64,000 nucleotides of DNA from Himantopus leucocephalus (lineage: Eukaryota > Chordata > Aves > Charadriiformes > Recurvirostridae), in NCBI GenBank assembly GCA_003993805.1, contig RSEF01000003.1, forward strand, positions 65,022,291 through 65,086,290, written 5' to 3'. A program made the translations under genes and the position numbers. This document shows positions 14,301-27,057 of the stretch, in pieces (position 1 is the first letter of the stretch; the number at the start of each line of letters is the position of its first letter). The notes under the pieces are model-generated. The model was not told where the DNA came from. It saw nothing but the letters and a program-made list of their open reading frames with translations, and made no database searches.

Positions 14301-15124
14301 CAGCAACAAGCAACCACATTTGGCATGAAACTAGACTCTCAGCCCTAAATATCACATATAAGCATGGAAGATTTTAAAGAAAAAGAGAGTTGACAAGCAA
14401 ATGCCTAGAGTGCCTGTGTAAATGGCATACTGTTTGCAGTTTTGTGAAGCAGAGCATCTTGGTGTTTGAAACTATTTCCTTAAAGGCAAAGCTTTTGAAG
14501 AAATTTTTTTTTGGCTTCTGTTGACCCCAAGCTATGCCCACTTGAGCTAGTTAATCATATGTACACTTGTATGAACACATTCTGTGTGAACTAATGAATT
14601 TCTTAGGAAAGTGGGTATTTTCTGAGCATGTGTGTATGTTATTAGCTGTAACAGGACCAAACTAAAGTGAAACAATCTTCACAAGAACACACACGCAAAC
14701 CTCAAAGACTCCGAAGCAAATGGCAAAGCCCTGGGAAAACAAAAGAGGAAACTCAACCGCATTAACTCAGATAATTTGATCTGGCCTTGTTGTGCAGAGG
14801 TCAGATAACTGCCATTTTCCTTCTAATTGTTGTAGTTTCATGCATTTGTAATATCAATTGGCTGAAGAGTACAAATACTGCTTTCATTTTCAATTTATTA
14901 AGAGAAATGTCTTTTCATAGCTTAGAAATCACCACAGAGGTGTAAAACTTCAAATATTATCAGATATAATGAACCACCACCTAGAAATAAAGGTAACTAG
15001 ACAAGCTATACCAAATTCCTAACTGGAATGGACAGCTCTCTTACCGTTTTCTCCCAACATAGGGCCACTGGTTGCTTACAACTATCACAGTGTTAGCACA
15101 ATTGATCTGCATTGTGATACTCAC
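11302..15124 (-). other. LAMA2: LAMA2 intron, 3.8 kb
   Basis: Bounded by a GTGAGT donor (15119-15124) and a TTATCTTGCAG acceptor (11302-11312). AT-rich. Plus-strand open frames at 13248-13595 and 13804-14082 have no recognisable domain and no gene context, and are treated as chance. No repeat could be named. Confidence 0.8.
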
Positions 15125-15236
15125 CTCACACGAGGTACCATCATACCCCGGGGGACAGTCACATAACTCCACTGCAGATGCCACCTTTCTCCCAGTTGAA
15201 GTGTGGTCAGCAGCTTCAATGCTAACACTTCTTAGT
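15125..15236 (-). CDS. LAMA2: LAMA2 coding exon (end of L4 and return to the LE module)
   Basis: 112 nt: one base completing the split Arg codon, then 37 codons, ending in phase 0. The peptide begins LRSVSIEAAD and ends ELCDCPPGYDGTSCE. RL.SVS..  is the last strand of the L4 domain; CDCPPGY.G.SCE is the LE half-module that resumes immediately after L4 in all alpha laminins. The acceptor is TTACACCCAG and the donor GTGAGT (15119-15124). Joins on both sides keep the frame (AIY-R-LRSVS; SCE-SCWPQ). The middle segment, around ADHTSTGRKV, is the least conserved part, which is also the variable loop between mammals. No stop codon or frameshift is seen. Confidence 0.95.
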
Positions 15237-18200
15237 CTGGGTGTAACAGAAATGAAACAGTTAAAATAGCAAATTCGATGGAAGTATATATGCAGCTGGA
15301 TGCAACAAACAGTATATAGTGACATTCAGTGGCTTGTTTATGTTTTCCCGTTTAAAAATAAGGAGGTTTTCATATTAATCTATTTCTTCCTAAACTACAT
15401 GTCTGTAAGCTTGTTACTGTTTTTGTCTATCATGTGAGGGACAGTATGGTCAGACATACATTGATAAAAATAGATTTAAAAAGTCTCACAGCACTGTACC
15501 AGTAGATGGAAGGCTATTCCTGACCTGCAAGCCACATGTGCCAGCTTGTATTGCAGCTGTATATATAGCAAATTTGACACTAAGCAGTGTCTTCAAAATT
15601 TATAAACCACTACTCCAGCTTTCTAAAATATTACCTTACTAAGTTTTGGTTATAGGGTATTTTTATTCTGGAGATTTGACCTCTGAAAAAGATTTCAGCT
15701 CTGTCCAGGAGGATCTAAGTATTATGTGTATGAAAGAAAAAGGTCTGTGTGTGAAAGAAACGTGTATGTACGTGAAAGAAAAAGGAAATCTTCTACCATA
15801 TACCTTCGTTTCACCAATGACAAAGACAGAGTTGGAGAATTTTCTGTTTCACGCAGAAGTGCCCTTAAAAATAAATGCTACACATGGGCTAAACCGCCAT
15901 TGTTTGGCCAAACACTGAACGTGGTTTTTATTTAAAAAAACACGGATGTATGATGAGAAAGACAACAAAAATCTTTTTATAATATTACAGGTAATATGCA
16001 AAACAGATGTAGTTTACCTCAACAGTATCCATTTGGGGAAAGGAATTGGGATTTGGGAATTTAATTCTTCTGAGAATTCAGAAGGAACATTAAGGCGTTA
16101 TAGAGGCTCAATGACTTCTATTTTCACCCAGTAATCTTAACAGAGTTTTTGATTACTAGAGCTACCTGAAAAGCTTCTTTTGAAGTCTTTTTCAGCAGAA
16201 AATACCTTTTCTATTGTGACATGCATTTTGTTTAAAAATAATCAATTTTCTTTGGAAAATGTAAGACAAACTTTTTTCCTCCATACTAAGGCATTTATCT
16301 TTTGGCTGCCAAAAAATCCTGAAAATTATTTGGATGACCTTCGATATGAAAACATGCAAGAAAAAATATTTTGTTGTTACTGCAGTGGTTGGAGGAAAGG
16401 TTAAGACAGAATATTTTCCCACTCAGTTTTATGACTGCTCTCAATAAGACAGACATGAAAGGTAAGGGGAAGAAAGCGAAGATTTCTGAAATTAGGATGG
16501 GAACTTCAGAAAAACAGAAATTTTATTATCACTAGGGATATGACTGGACTTTGGAGGGACTACCATTGTGGATTGTGCAATTATAAACTTGAATCTCATT
16601 TGGTGATACTAGAACCTCAGTAAAACATTCTTGAAACTATTTTAAAAGATGGATGCATGTTCCTATCCAGATCTTCAGTAAGATCTCTCTCACTTTTCAG
16701 TATTTCTCCTTTCACTCCTTTACTGCTTGCTTATTTTGCAATCATTCTTTCGAGTTTTCCTTACAATAAGATAACCAGTCTCTAGGGTATTAGAGATCAA
16801 GTGGTGATGACTTTAACAGTAAAAAATCTTACAATTTAAGGAGAAAAATCTGTAAATGAAGAAACAAGTTACTAGTAGAAGGCCAAGTTTTATTTATTGT
16901 TTGAACTACAGCTAGTTGCCTCTCGGCACAGATCTTGGAACAAAGAGAAGCACTTACACACAGAAACAATCTGCCCAGTATTATCCCACATTTGTATTCA
17001 CAGAATTGTTCCAATTTTCATTACGTTCTGCTATTTGCTAAATGGGATTTTAATGTGTTTAACAGTTTTTAGCATTAACAGTTACTCAGTGAAGAAAGCT
17101 GCAGTGATTTTTTTTCTCTCATTTTGATGTTGCAATTTTGATTCCTCGATGTCATTCTGCATTCATTAAAATACATAATGCTGGCAGTAATGGGGCACTG
17201 GATCCTGGAGATGCATGAACAATTTGAGATTCAACATCGAGACCAAATATTTAAGCTGACTGTTACTGTCAGAGGCAACTGTTGATTTCTAAAAACAAAC
17301 AAGATTAAAAGGGAAAGGGACGTTTCAGGCAGTATCAGCGTAGTTTACTGTCTGCTATGCAAGGCATCTGAATCACATCAGCTACATCAGGCACATGAAG
17401 TACTGACCCAATCACTGCTTATTTGTCTTAAAACCAGTTCTGCATATGGAAGAAAACCCTTTGCCTTTCCTTCCCCCTCTCCTTGCATCTAGCACTGATT
17501 CCATATGGGGTTGCAAGCAATCCATTGTCTTTGGTACCACAATTTCCAATGCCCATCTGAGTGTCTACAATATTTACCATCACTGGCCACTCTGAATATT
17601 AAAACTGAAGAAACGGTGCTACTAAACTTTCTTTGAAGCACAAGTTAACAATATTAGATTAAACAAAATTATAAGAGACAGCTGTCTTTTCCTGGCCTGT
17701 TGCTTCTACCCCAGATGGACTTAACTGCAACAGTTTGGAAGATCTGTCAAGTCAGAGCAGGATCTCGATTTAAATCCAGAAGCTGTAATCACTTTCAAAT
17801 TGATTGCTGCATTTCTGTGTTCTCATTTTTTATCCTACTTGATCAACTAAATGAAAGCCCACTCATTTCGGGAAACTTCCTAATTATGCCATAGAGCAAT
17901 AACAACATTCTAAGCTTAAAATGACCCCAAAGAATGTTCTCAGAAACGTGCTCAAAACAAACTCACCATTACTGCATTAATATTGTTTAATAACTACTTG
18001 AAAGTGCTATTGATTAACTAATGTTTCTAGTAGCTTAAACTAAACAAGGGTGAAAAATATAATCTTTAAGTTAAAGTTCTTGCTAAGTGGAGACAGCTGC
18101 ACTGATTTTTTAAATCTCTTTCTACATGACTGCAAGAAAGTTGCTTAATCTTACAATGCCTCCATTCTGGTCTCTTCTCAAGCACAGATTATAACAGCAC

Positions 18201-21200
18201 CCTTGGAAATCCTTGCACATGTGGTGTCATTATCCATTTTGAAAACTTTCAATATTTAAATGAACAGGTTGCTTAATATAGCAATCTCTAATTAGTATGT
18301 TGCATAATTCTGCTGATGCTTTGAGGCAGAAATTGTCATTCATGAAGGATCTAATAACCCTGTAATACTTCTGTCTCTCTGCCAGACCCTATTCACTCTC
18401 TCAGAGGAATATCCATCTGTCCACCACACATACCTGTTTAAAAGACAATAAAAAACTCTTAGTTCATATCTACTTATCTAGTAAGGCTTAGCTCTAAACT
18501 ATTTTTTTGGCAAAAATGTCTTCCTTTGAACCCCATCAACAGTAGTCCTTAATCAGCCCAAGATATCACAAAGAACATCCTCTTCATTGAGTCTGGACAT
18601 TTTCCCTGTAGTACTAAAGGGGCAGAATATGGAGAAAAGAGTTGTTTTGCATGATCTTAGAGCTACAAGCACAGCTTTGCACCTAGTAAGTTTTAGCATG
18701 AGTGAAAGTCAAAGAGAATATTAAAAAGTCAGAACTGAGGCATACCCTGAAAAACAGCAATATGCCTACAACAGATCATAAGCTGGGCTGGATGACAGTA
18801 GATGCTGTTGCTGCTACATCATGTGACTGTGAGCACACACTGTTCTGAGATTTAACTCCACCCAATAAATCCCACCCTGATGGGTGAAACTACGATTCCT
18901 CCAGTTAAATCAAAGATGAAAAATCCAATTCAGTTAATTGTGATCGGAATTTCACACCCTCTTCTGTCACACTAAACTGCAATAAGCACCCTGACAGCAC
19001 TCAATAAAATGTGTTAAGTTTAGAGCAAACTATTTTCAGAGACTTCTGGACATGCTGATGTTAATCACAGCAATACAGTAATCACAGCATTCTTCTCTGG
19101 TAAGAGACATCATAGGGACAGCTAGAGAGGTACCAGTAGTATAAAACCACTTCTAGCAAAAAAGATACTCTTCAAAGTTACTTCAGTCCCTTCCCCTTGC
19201 CCCCTTTTAAATCACTGTCTTTAAGGGAGCAGCCTTTCTAATTGTAATGTCACTGCATCTAGAAGATGGTGCCGACTAACCTGCAAAGCATAAATGGTAT
19301 GTTTGTCCCAGAGCTCTTCCTGAAGAATATTTCCAAGACATGTTTTTGGAAAGTTCTCTATAACATGCCACTAAAAAGTTCCAAGGGCTGAATATGAACA
19401 AGACTACAAAATCGGGAGGCCTCACACATGGCCGAACGGCTACAGCGGTAATCTGGGATGCAGGCAGCAATGCATAATCTTCCAAATGTGCCACTGACAG
19501 GTCTGCCACTTCTTACTTACAAGGCACAAACTATAGACTGTGCTAGTTCTACATGTGTGTGCTGACCTGAGCTCTATGTTGTTGCCCAGAGGGCATCTGA
19601 TCCGTCCCACCCCCACTGTTCCACAGTAGAGGCAAGATGGAGCCAGCACATGTCCAGCAATGCACTTTCTTCAGAGATTTTAACTGCCAAGACAATGTAG
19701 TTTTTCATTCTAGTGCAAGTGTCACTACACAAATGTATGTAAACCACTGATAGCTGAAATTTGCATTTCCCATAATACTTAGTTAAGACCTTTGGCCCAA
19801 ACAAAGTCAGTTATACACAACTCCTTTAAAGCAGCATAGCATAAAAGCCCCTATTGTTCAGCCCAAAACAGCTCCGGCACTCTTTTAGTTCAGAAAATTC
19901 TGACTAATTTTTTAATTTTATTTTATTTGAATGGGAACAGAGTGGAGGAAAAGCACTCACTGAGCTCTCACTAGTCTCAGCTGTAAGCTGTGGATTAACA
20001 GCTTCTCATGGTCTGCTCGTAGTGCATAAGGGAAGAGCTCTGGCCTGGTTGTTTGACTCTCCTCTAACACCGGGGTGGGAAGGTGAAGGGCAATGAAAGG
20101 TTCTCAAACTGGATGCAGGGCAATGACAGATTGATGACCAAGTGAGCAGATTAGGAAACAGTTTGGCTTAAACTCAAGCTAGTTATGATTCACAAACTTA
20201 TTTACAGAGAGGTAATACATACTAATTAACCACAGAAGAAACATGAATTATTTTTGCAGGGAAAAAATGTACACTGCCAAAGCTCAAATCAGAAAACAGT
20301 ATGCTGTTGACACAATTTGCCTTTCAATTTAGGATGTATTTTAATTATCTAAGTATTCAAATGATGGTTGGATTGCTTAAGAAATTTCACAGTAGCAAAA
20401 ACTGTGTCTGTGCTTTCAGCAAATAATTACTAATGTGCTATCAGCTCCCTCTATTCCAAATTGGCTTATCTGCTGAATCAAGTGAAGTGTAGGTTAGAGA
20501 ACATTTCAGGTTTCATGCCTTGTGAGTGGAAAACTACTATACAATCAATTCCATTGCACATTTGAAAAATATTATTTATGCCACCTAACTATCAATGTAT
20601 AGTCAGAGTGCAATCATATACTATCAGGAGAAAGGCTGTCTTCTAGCCCACCTGGAGTATTTGCTCATGCACTTATGAAAATTTTAAATGCAAGATGAGC
20701 TTTATGGGTTCAACCACACTGCAGCCACTGAGCTAGAACAACTGTGTCATTTCACATAACGTCTTTCATTTTATCTGAAGACTTGGAAGAGTTCATATGA
20801 AATCAGTGGTTTTAAGCAGTCCAGACAGCAACCTGACATAAACCGTGAAAGGCTTTGGGATTACCCATTTCTGTGTGTGGTACTGATTAAAAACATAGAA
20901 AATTCCCCTCGAGCCACTTTTCCAGCTTAGAGACTTAGGATATTATTCTCTGGTCCACTGCTAATGTGGCCCTGTATGCTCATTAAATGGGGAAAACAAT
21001 ATATGAGCAATATATCAACTCCTTCTTCCACATGTCATTACTGCACTCCATGATTTACCATAGACATGGGGATTAGTGTTCACAAAATAAACATACATAT
21101 AGAACTGTCATTCATGCCTTAATAGTCCACGTGATTTCATTTTCTTACAAGGCTTCTTTCTGTTGTCTCTCCTCCTGCCTACCCAAAATGAAAAAATTAC

Positions 21201-21348
21201 TAACAAATGTTTGAAAGTGTAAATGAATGCTACGGATTTCATGATAATAATTGGTGCGTTTTAAATTACATCAGCTTAATTCTCTGGAGATGAAAACAAG
21301 TATTTTGAGACACTGCCTGTGGCAAAGGGACACGTTTCCCACATTCAC
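15237..21348 (-). other. LAMA2: LAMA2 intron, 6.1 kb
   Basis: Bounded by the weak GTGAAT donor (21343-21348) and the TTACACCCAG acceptor (15237-15246). It contains a short degenerate GAAAGAAA-type minisatellite (about 15726-15786). The stretch 19380-19640 is less AT-rich than its surroundings, but no family was recognised. No other feature is supported. Confidence 0.8.
15726..15786. repeat. Degenerate minisatellite (TGTATGAAAGAAA-type)
   Basis: About three imperfect units of roughly 20 bp sharing TGAAAGAAA (TGTATGAAAGAAAAAGG, TGTGAAAGAAACGTGTATG, CGTGAAAGAAAAAGG). Confidence 0.7.
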
Positions 21349-21560
21349 CTGTAGATGGCATTCATCCCATAGCTGTACGTGGCTCTTACGAGGATCCTCT
21401 TTACATTTGCAAGGATAGTCATGAACTCCCTCCTGCTGACTGGAACATCAGTGCCATGTACAAAGAAAGATTCTGGTTTCAGCACAATTTCTTCAGTGTG
21501 CTCTTCAGAAGGCTGCAGGTGAATCCTCCCTTTTGGAGTGCTGATTCTCAAGTTACCTCC
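21349..21560 (-). CDS. LAMA2: LAMA2 coding exon (C-terminal half of the L4 domain)
   Basis: 212 nt: 70 codons plus two bases (starts phase 0, ends phase 2). The peptide starts GGNLRIST and includes QPSEEHTEEIVL, FFVHGTDVPVSRREFMTIL, LVRATYSYGM and NAIYR. LRIS, PSEEH, the REFM.ILANV strand and the ITY/ATY-S-GM motif align along their length with the second half of the laminin IV domain of alpha-2. The final AG joins the first A of the next exon to restore Arg (IYR-LRSVS). The donor is GTGAAT (21343-21348), weaker than the other sites in this gene; the acceptor is GGCTCTATCCAG, read from 21572 down to 21561. A 100-N gap lies 365 bp upstream. Since the exon begins GGN where mammals have EGN, the missing upstream exon should end in phase 0. 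Confidence 0.95.
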
Positions 21561-21883
21561 CTGGATAGAGCCATGAGAGAGAGACATTTAAATTTGAAAA
21601 AAGTCAGGAAAAAAGCTCTATCTGTAGCCAGCTGGGGTATAGGATTTATGGAATAATATATTTTACAAGAATAATAAATATCAGGAATAACATTCACCTT
21701 TCATAATCCTGAAATGGGCTTGCCTGATACAGTTGAAAGTCAGTGCAAAAGAAAGTTCAGGTTACTCAGATAAAACCTAGTGTCATGGCTTTGCATAAGC
21801 AAAAGCAAATTCATACAATGCACAAAAACAGGTCTGCTGAAAGAATGTGAAAGTGTTACCTCAAACAAACAATTATTTTATTT

Positions 21884-21925
21884 CATAGAATCATAGAATG
21901 GTTAGAGTTGGAAGATCATCTAGTT
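21884..21925 (-). mobile_element. CR1 LINE 3' end, cut by the assembly gap
   Basis: Starts CATAGAATCATAGAATGG and continues through a GTTGGAAGATCATCTAG-type block. This is the reverse complement of the avian CR1 3' terminus, read from its terminal repeat inwards. Only about 42 nt are visible before the run of Ns. Confidence 0.85.
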
Positions 21926-22025
21926 NNNNNNNNNNNNNNNNNNNNNNNNNNNNNNNNNNNNNNNNNNNNNNNNNNNNNNNNNNNNNNNNNNNNNNNNNNN
22001 NNNNNNNNNNNNNNNNNNNNNNNNN
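21926..22025. other. Assembly gap (100 N)
   Basis: Exactly 100 consecutive Ns, a length often used as a placeholder for a gap of unknown size. It sits between two CR1 3' ends in opposite orientation, a structure prone to collapse or misassembly. Confidence 0.99.
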
Positions 22026-22129
22026 AGCAACCTGGTCTAGCGGAAGGTGTCCCTGCCCATGGCAAGGGTTTTGGAATGAGATGACCTTTAATGTCCCTTC
22101 CAATTCTAACCTTTCCATGATTCTATGAT
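22026..22129 (+). mobile_element. CR1 LINE 3' end, emerging from the assembly gap
   Basis: Begins AGCAACCTGGTCTAGCGGAA, continues with GGTGTCCCTGCCCATGGCA and ends TCCATGATTCTATGAT. This is the classic last ~100 bp of avian CR1 in the plus orientation. It faces away from the minus-strand CR1 end at 21884-21925. Confidence 0.9.
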
Positions 22130-23898
22130 AGACATATCAATAGATGCCTTCCTGTAACATTAGAATGAAATACTAACTGGAATATTTATGTCAACATTTA
22201 ATTTGATTACGACAGAAGAGCTGACCCTTACCCTCCCATCAGTGGCTGTACTCTTTCATGAATAGTTTAACAAGAAAAAGAATTTGCATAATTTTGCAAA
22301 ACTAAAAAAGCTTATATTTCTATGGCAACAAAATCCCAGCATGCAAGATTATTAAAAACAGAAATGCAGGAATATAAAACAAGAGCAACTGTTCACATCC
22401 AAATTAGAAGCTTTTCTTAGTAAAAATATTTCCCTCAGCCTTGCTATTGCATTTAGGGGTAATCAATATTTGCAACCAATATTATTGAGGACATCCCACT
22501 GTGTGGTGATCTTAAAACCAAAATCCATGAATACTTCCTAAAGTGTTGACTTGCTACTGAAAAATCTTAAACAGTGTAAGTAGCAACAAGAAATAGTTAA
22601 ATGCTATTTCTTTGTTAGTACACCATGTTAGACTGTAAGTATCTTAGGCTTTCTTTTGTTTCCGTGTTGTAAAGCACCAAGCAAAATAGCTCAGGAATGT
22701 TATTTCTAAACTTTGCCACAACAGAAAATGAAAAAAACCCTTAACTTCTAGCCAGCCAAATGTGATTTTCCTACCTCCTTCTACTTAACTGTTCTGCAAC
22801 ATTACTATGGACAATATTGTACAACAATGATGGCTGCACAAGTAATTCAAAGCAAAGGATGACATAACTAGCACTTTGGGATCCTTTAGGAAATTGAAAC
22901 ATAATGTTACAAGCATGAAAGAGTTGTGTAACTGCGGTATCTGCTGTGCAAAATTATTCTGACAGAAACGATGCACAGTTTTTAATATGTCAGTTTTTAA
23001 CTTTTCAAGTGGGAGATTTTGAATGAAATAGCATGTAAATACATCGGTATTTTTGAAGACAATTCCTTCTTTTCTAACAAAAATGCAAGGATATGTGAAG
23101 CCTAAATCTCTTCTCTTCAGAGGTGGCTTATCATTTGATATAATAAATGCAACAATACATTCTTATTTAGTATTTTACTGCATATCATGGAGACCTCTAA
23201 GGATCACATATCAAAATAAAAGCAGTAAAAATAAACATTTGAGTATTAAACAAAGATATAGATCTGTATAAACATGTCTCTGTGTACTATAATTCACTGA
23301 CACTAATCATAAAGAAAACCCCAAAACTCCTTGCATTTTGATTTCATATTTCAGAGCAGGGGAAAACAAAGCAGTGAATCAGAACTCCTGTGATTTTTCC
23401 TCTATTTGCAGTCAGCATAAACCATGTTTTGAATTACTTAGCCTCTGGAGCCAATGCTTTCTCATGATTAAATTCATGGCCGCTTTCCTGGCTTCTTAGT
23501 TTTGCAGCCTTTCTTCCACTAACCTTATTCATGACAAGCTAACATAGTTTCGAAAAATACCTGTTTTCTTTTAGAGAAAGAAACTTGCGTTTGATGTTAG
23601 TTGAAATACGTGCTAGTTAATAGTAACTAAATATGTGTATGTATTACACAGAACCTGAATTTTAACACTGTTTTACTCCAGGAACAAAGATGTTTCACAG
23701 CAGTATAGACAGCACTTAATTAATAAATACGCTTCAAGACAGAATTTTTTTAAAAAATGAGTGTAGATAAAATCTGTCATTCCATTCTTTGTTGTACCCA
23801 AGAAACCAATTCTGCACTTGTTATCACCATCATGGTAATCCACAGATGATTCTTACTTGAGGCAATGCACTCATATATGTGAACACAGCACGTGCACA

Positions 23899-23912
23899 GA
23901 CACACACACACA
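23899..23912. repeat. Short AC/CA repeat
   Basis: About seven CA units within a purine/pyrimidine-alternating stretch (about 23888-23936) containing GTGCAC, ATACATGCATATGCGCACAT. Confidence 0.85.
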
Positions 23913-26034
23913 ATATGTATACATGCATATGCGCACATAGTGAAAACAGAACTTGATATGCAGTCATCTTTAAAAACCACAAAAATATGCCGCTGCTTAA
24001 AAAGGTAAGAAAAAAACAAGTGTGTTTCAAAATAATCTTAAAGAAATGGTCCTTTGAAAATCTTTGCAGGTAAAATTTATTTTTTTCTTAAAGTTCAAAG
24101 TGTTTATCTTTCTTAGATATGATCTTCTATGAAAAAAACTGTATTTCCTCTTAGAAGGCTGGAGGGTGGGTAAGCAATCAAGCTAATGAGATCGGAGAGC
24201 AAAAAGAAAGACAGAAGATGAGTGATTTGATGCCCAAGTGTGAGAAAGAAGAAATGACATAGCTTTATAAGACCTCCATAAGATAATTTATTCTTTCAAC
24301 TTCAATTTGACTTAATGGGAGATGACAAAAAAAAAAATCCTTTAGTCATTGTGATGATAATCTATCTCTATGAACTTTCTGCATTCATGTATCTTATTTT
24401 TAACATTATTTTGTTTTTTATTTCCTTAAAGGAAAACATAACAAATATCTGTTCTCCGTAAATTATCCTGATTAGAAAAATTACATTATTTTACAGCAAG
24501 ACAACACAGGTTGCCAGTTCTTCTTACCATTTGCTCCTACAGGTGCAGTGCTTTCCATTTACAGACTTGAAGCAATATCTTTTCTATCAATTTCAACTTA
24601 TATACTGTCTTTTATCAGAAAAAAAAAGGACCCTTATATTCATGAGTTACCTCCACTTTAAAGGCAGAATGATGGAGAAAATTTGCTTTGGATGAATTAA
24701 TAACTATCCAGAAAAAGGGCAAGTATACTGCCCAAGGGTTAAACGTGCCAAAAGAATAAACATCAGTCTTACACTGGCATATACTCTATGAAAGTCATAT
24801 ACCAAGTCCCATTTGAAGGATTCATCATCAAAACACATTGTAGTTCCATGAGATATGTTAACATAGAGAGTGTGATTAATATAACATGAATTTGAATTCA
24901 CACAGGTAGGGAAAAGTTCTACTGAGATTAAATGTTCTCAGGCCTGTCGACTTCATACACTTAATCATGTGGACATTTTGCAAATTTTTTTTACAGAAAG
25001 TGCTATGTGTATTTAAGTGAGAGTCATATATTTCAAAGAAAGCCTCCTATTCCCCTCACAAATTCACCTTGCAAAATGTCAGGAATTCCTCTACCTTTGG
25101 CTACAAAATATACTGCACAACACACTGAGCATGAAAACTATGTGATAGTATTGTCCTATACACACCATATTGTAATCTTCTGAAAATATCTGAAGCACCT
25201 AAAAAGTAATACAGCCATCACAAGCTTAGAGGAGAATAAATACATAAAGTCTAGTTATCTAAAATTATATCCAATATGATCATAATGAATTTACAGGATG
25301 AATATTGAGTAAGTATCCACACATAGCAATGAGAAAAAAATAATGTGAAAAAAATATTTCTACTGAAAAATTATATTCTGCACATCCACATTAGTCATCT
25401 AACTCAATACTGTATCTTTTGTACCTTTCCAGAAGATATACTTGACCTTACTAGCTAAAAGAGATCCCTTCAATTTACTTTCTTTATGAATGCTGACACT
25501 TTTCAATTTTATGGAGACTTCTTATAAATAAATTCCTTGCTTTATAATATATGGGCACTGGATATGTTATATCTGATTGCTGTTATAGGTGTGGATACTT
25601 CTCGCCTTTGATGATTGGCAGCTTCCTTCTTGGACAGTGCCTTCTTGAAAAGATATATTTCAAACTTCACTATTTCTGAGTATGAAAGATGCAGAAAAGG
25701 CCATTGGTATAATTTAAAGAAAAAAAATCTACACAGAGATCCTTAAAGAGCAACCATGTTAAAGGAGGGAAATACTGATGTTTCAACAGACCACTAATTG
25801 AAAACCAAAAGCTAAGCGATGGACTGCAGTTCTTTTCTTGACTCTATGATAGCTTATTTAGTGATGTTCAGATAGAAGAGCTTAGCTAAACATGATTAAC
25901 TGAGGTGTTAATAGGGAAGGATGAAGTAATTCCACCAAAATGAGTCTGGATATGATGCTTGATCTCGAAAGCTTGTTAAAGCTACTGATTGGGATATTGA
26001 GACAGAAGGTATTCTCTAAGTTTGTAAAATTTTC

Positions 26035-27057
26035 TGGTGGGTTGAAATTGGCTGGCTGTCAGGTGCTCACCAAGACACTCTCTCTCTCTGCCCCTCCTCG
26101 GCAGGACAGGGGAAGAGAGTAAGATGAAGAAGCACATGGGTCAAGATAAGGACTAGGAGATCACTCGCCGATTACCATCATGGGAAAAACAGACTTGACT
26201 TGGGGAAGATTAATTTATTGCCAATTAAAAATAGAGAATAGTGAGAAACAAAAACAAAATTAAAACCACCTTCTCCCCATCCTCCCCTTCTTCCCAGTCT
26301 CAACTTCATGCCTGCCTCACCTACCTCTGCCCCACAAGTGGAGCAGGTGGATGGGGAATGGGCATTGTGGTCAATCCATGACACTGTCTCTGCTGTGCTT
26401 TCCTCCTCACACTGCTCCCCTGCTCCAGTGTGGGGTCCCTCCCATGGGATACAGTCCTTCACGAACTTCTCCAACATGAGTCCTTCCCATGGGCTGCAGT
26501 TCTTCAACAACTGCTCCACCTTGGGTCCTCTCCATGGGGTATTGTCCTTCAGGAAAAGACTTCTGTGTGGGTCCTCCACAGGATGCCGTTTCCTACCAGA
26601 AAATCTGCTCCTGTGTGGGCTTTTCATAAGCTGCAGCTTCCTTCAGGACACACCCACCTGCTTTGGTGTGGGGTCCTCCACAGGCTGCAGTGTGAGTATC
26701 TGCTCTGAAATGGTCCTCCATGGGCTGTAGGGCAACAACCTACTTCACCATTGTCTTCTCCACAGGTGGAAAGGAAATCTGCTCCACCGCTTGGAGCACC
26801 TCCTCTCCTTCTGACCTTGGTGTCTGTAGGGTTGTTTATCTCACATTTTTCTCCCTCTTCTCTCTCACAGCTGCTGCCCAGCATTTTTTACCCTTTCTTA
26901 AATATGTTAACACAGAGGGGTCACCAGCTTTGCTGACTGGCTCCAGCAAATTGTCTGGAATCAACTGGTCCAGCACGGGGCAGCCCCTGACCTCTTCTTA
27001 CAGAGGCCACCCCTGCAGACCCCTGCTACCAAAACCTTACTATATAAACCCAATACA
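26035..27057 (-). mobile_element. Solo LTR of an avian endogenous retrovirus family (copy A)
   Basis: About 1.02 kb, from TGGTGGGTTGAAATTGGCTG at the left to CTACCAAAACCTTACTATAT and CCCAATACA at the right, so it has the TG...CA ends typical of LTRs. The middle carries degenerate tandem units built on CTGCTCC, GTGTGGGGTCC, CCATGGG and CAGTCCTTC strings (about 26400-26720). The family's sense strand is taken as minus, because the other copy shows its AATAAA polyadenylation signal in the opposite orientation. No gag, pol or env remnant lies beside it, hence a solo LTR. Clear target-site duplications were not found. Open frames of up to 149 codons inside it are chance. Confidence 0.82.

Noticed and set aside
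24704..24901. Minus-strand frame containing a VYDF string, considered as the missing L4 exon
   Set aside because: No GG turn, no acidic run, no YLGN-continuing start, and the donor-like GTAAGAC falls in the wrong place and phase.
26178..26730. Long open frames on both strands (149 and 140 codons), Ser/Cys/Pro-rich
   Set aside because: They lie wholly within the LTR copy A and its tandem units, have no viral or host domain, and are open because of the low-AT repeat composition.
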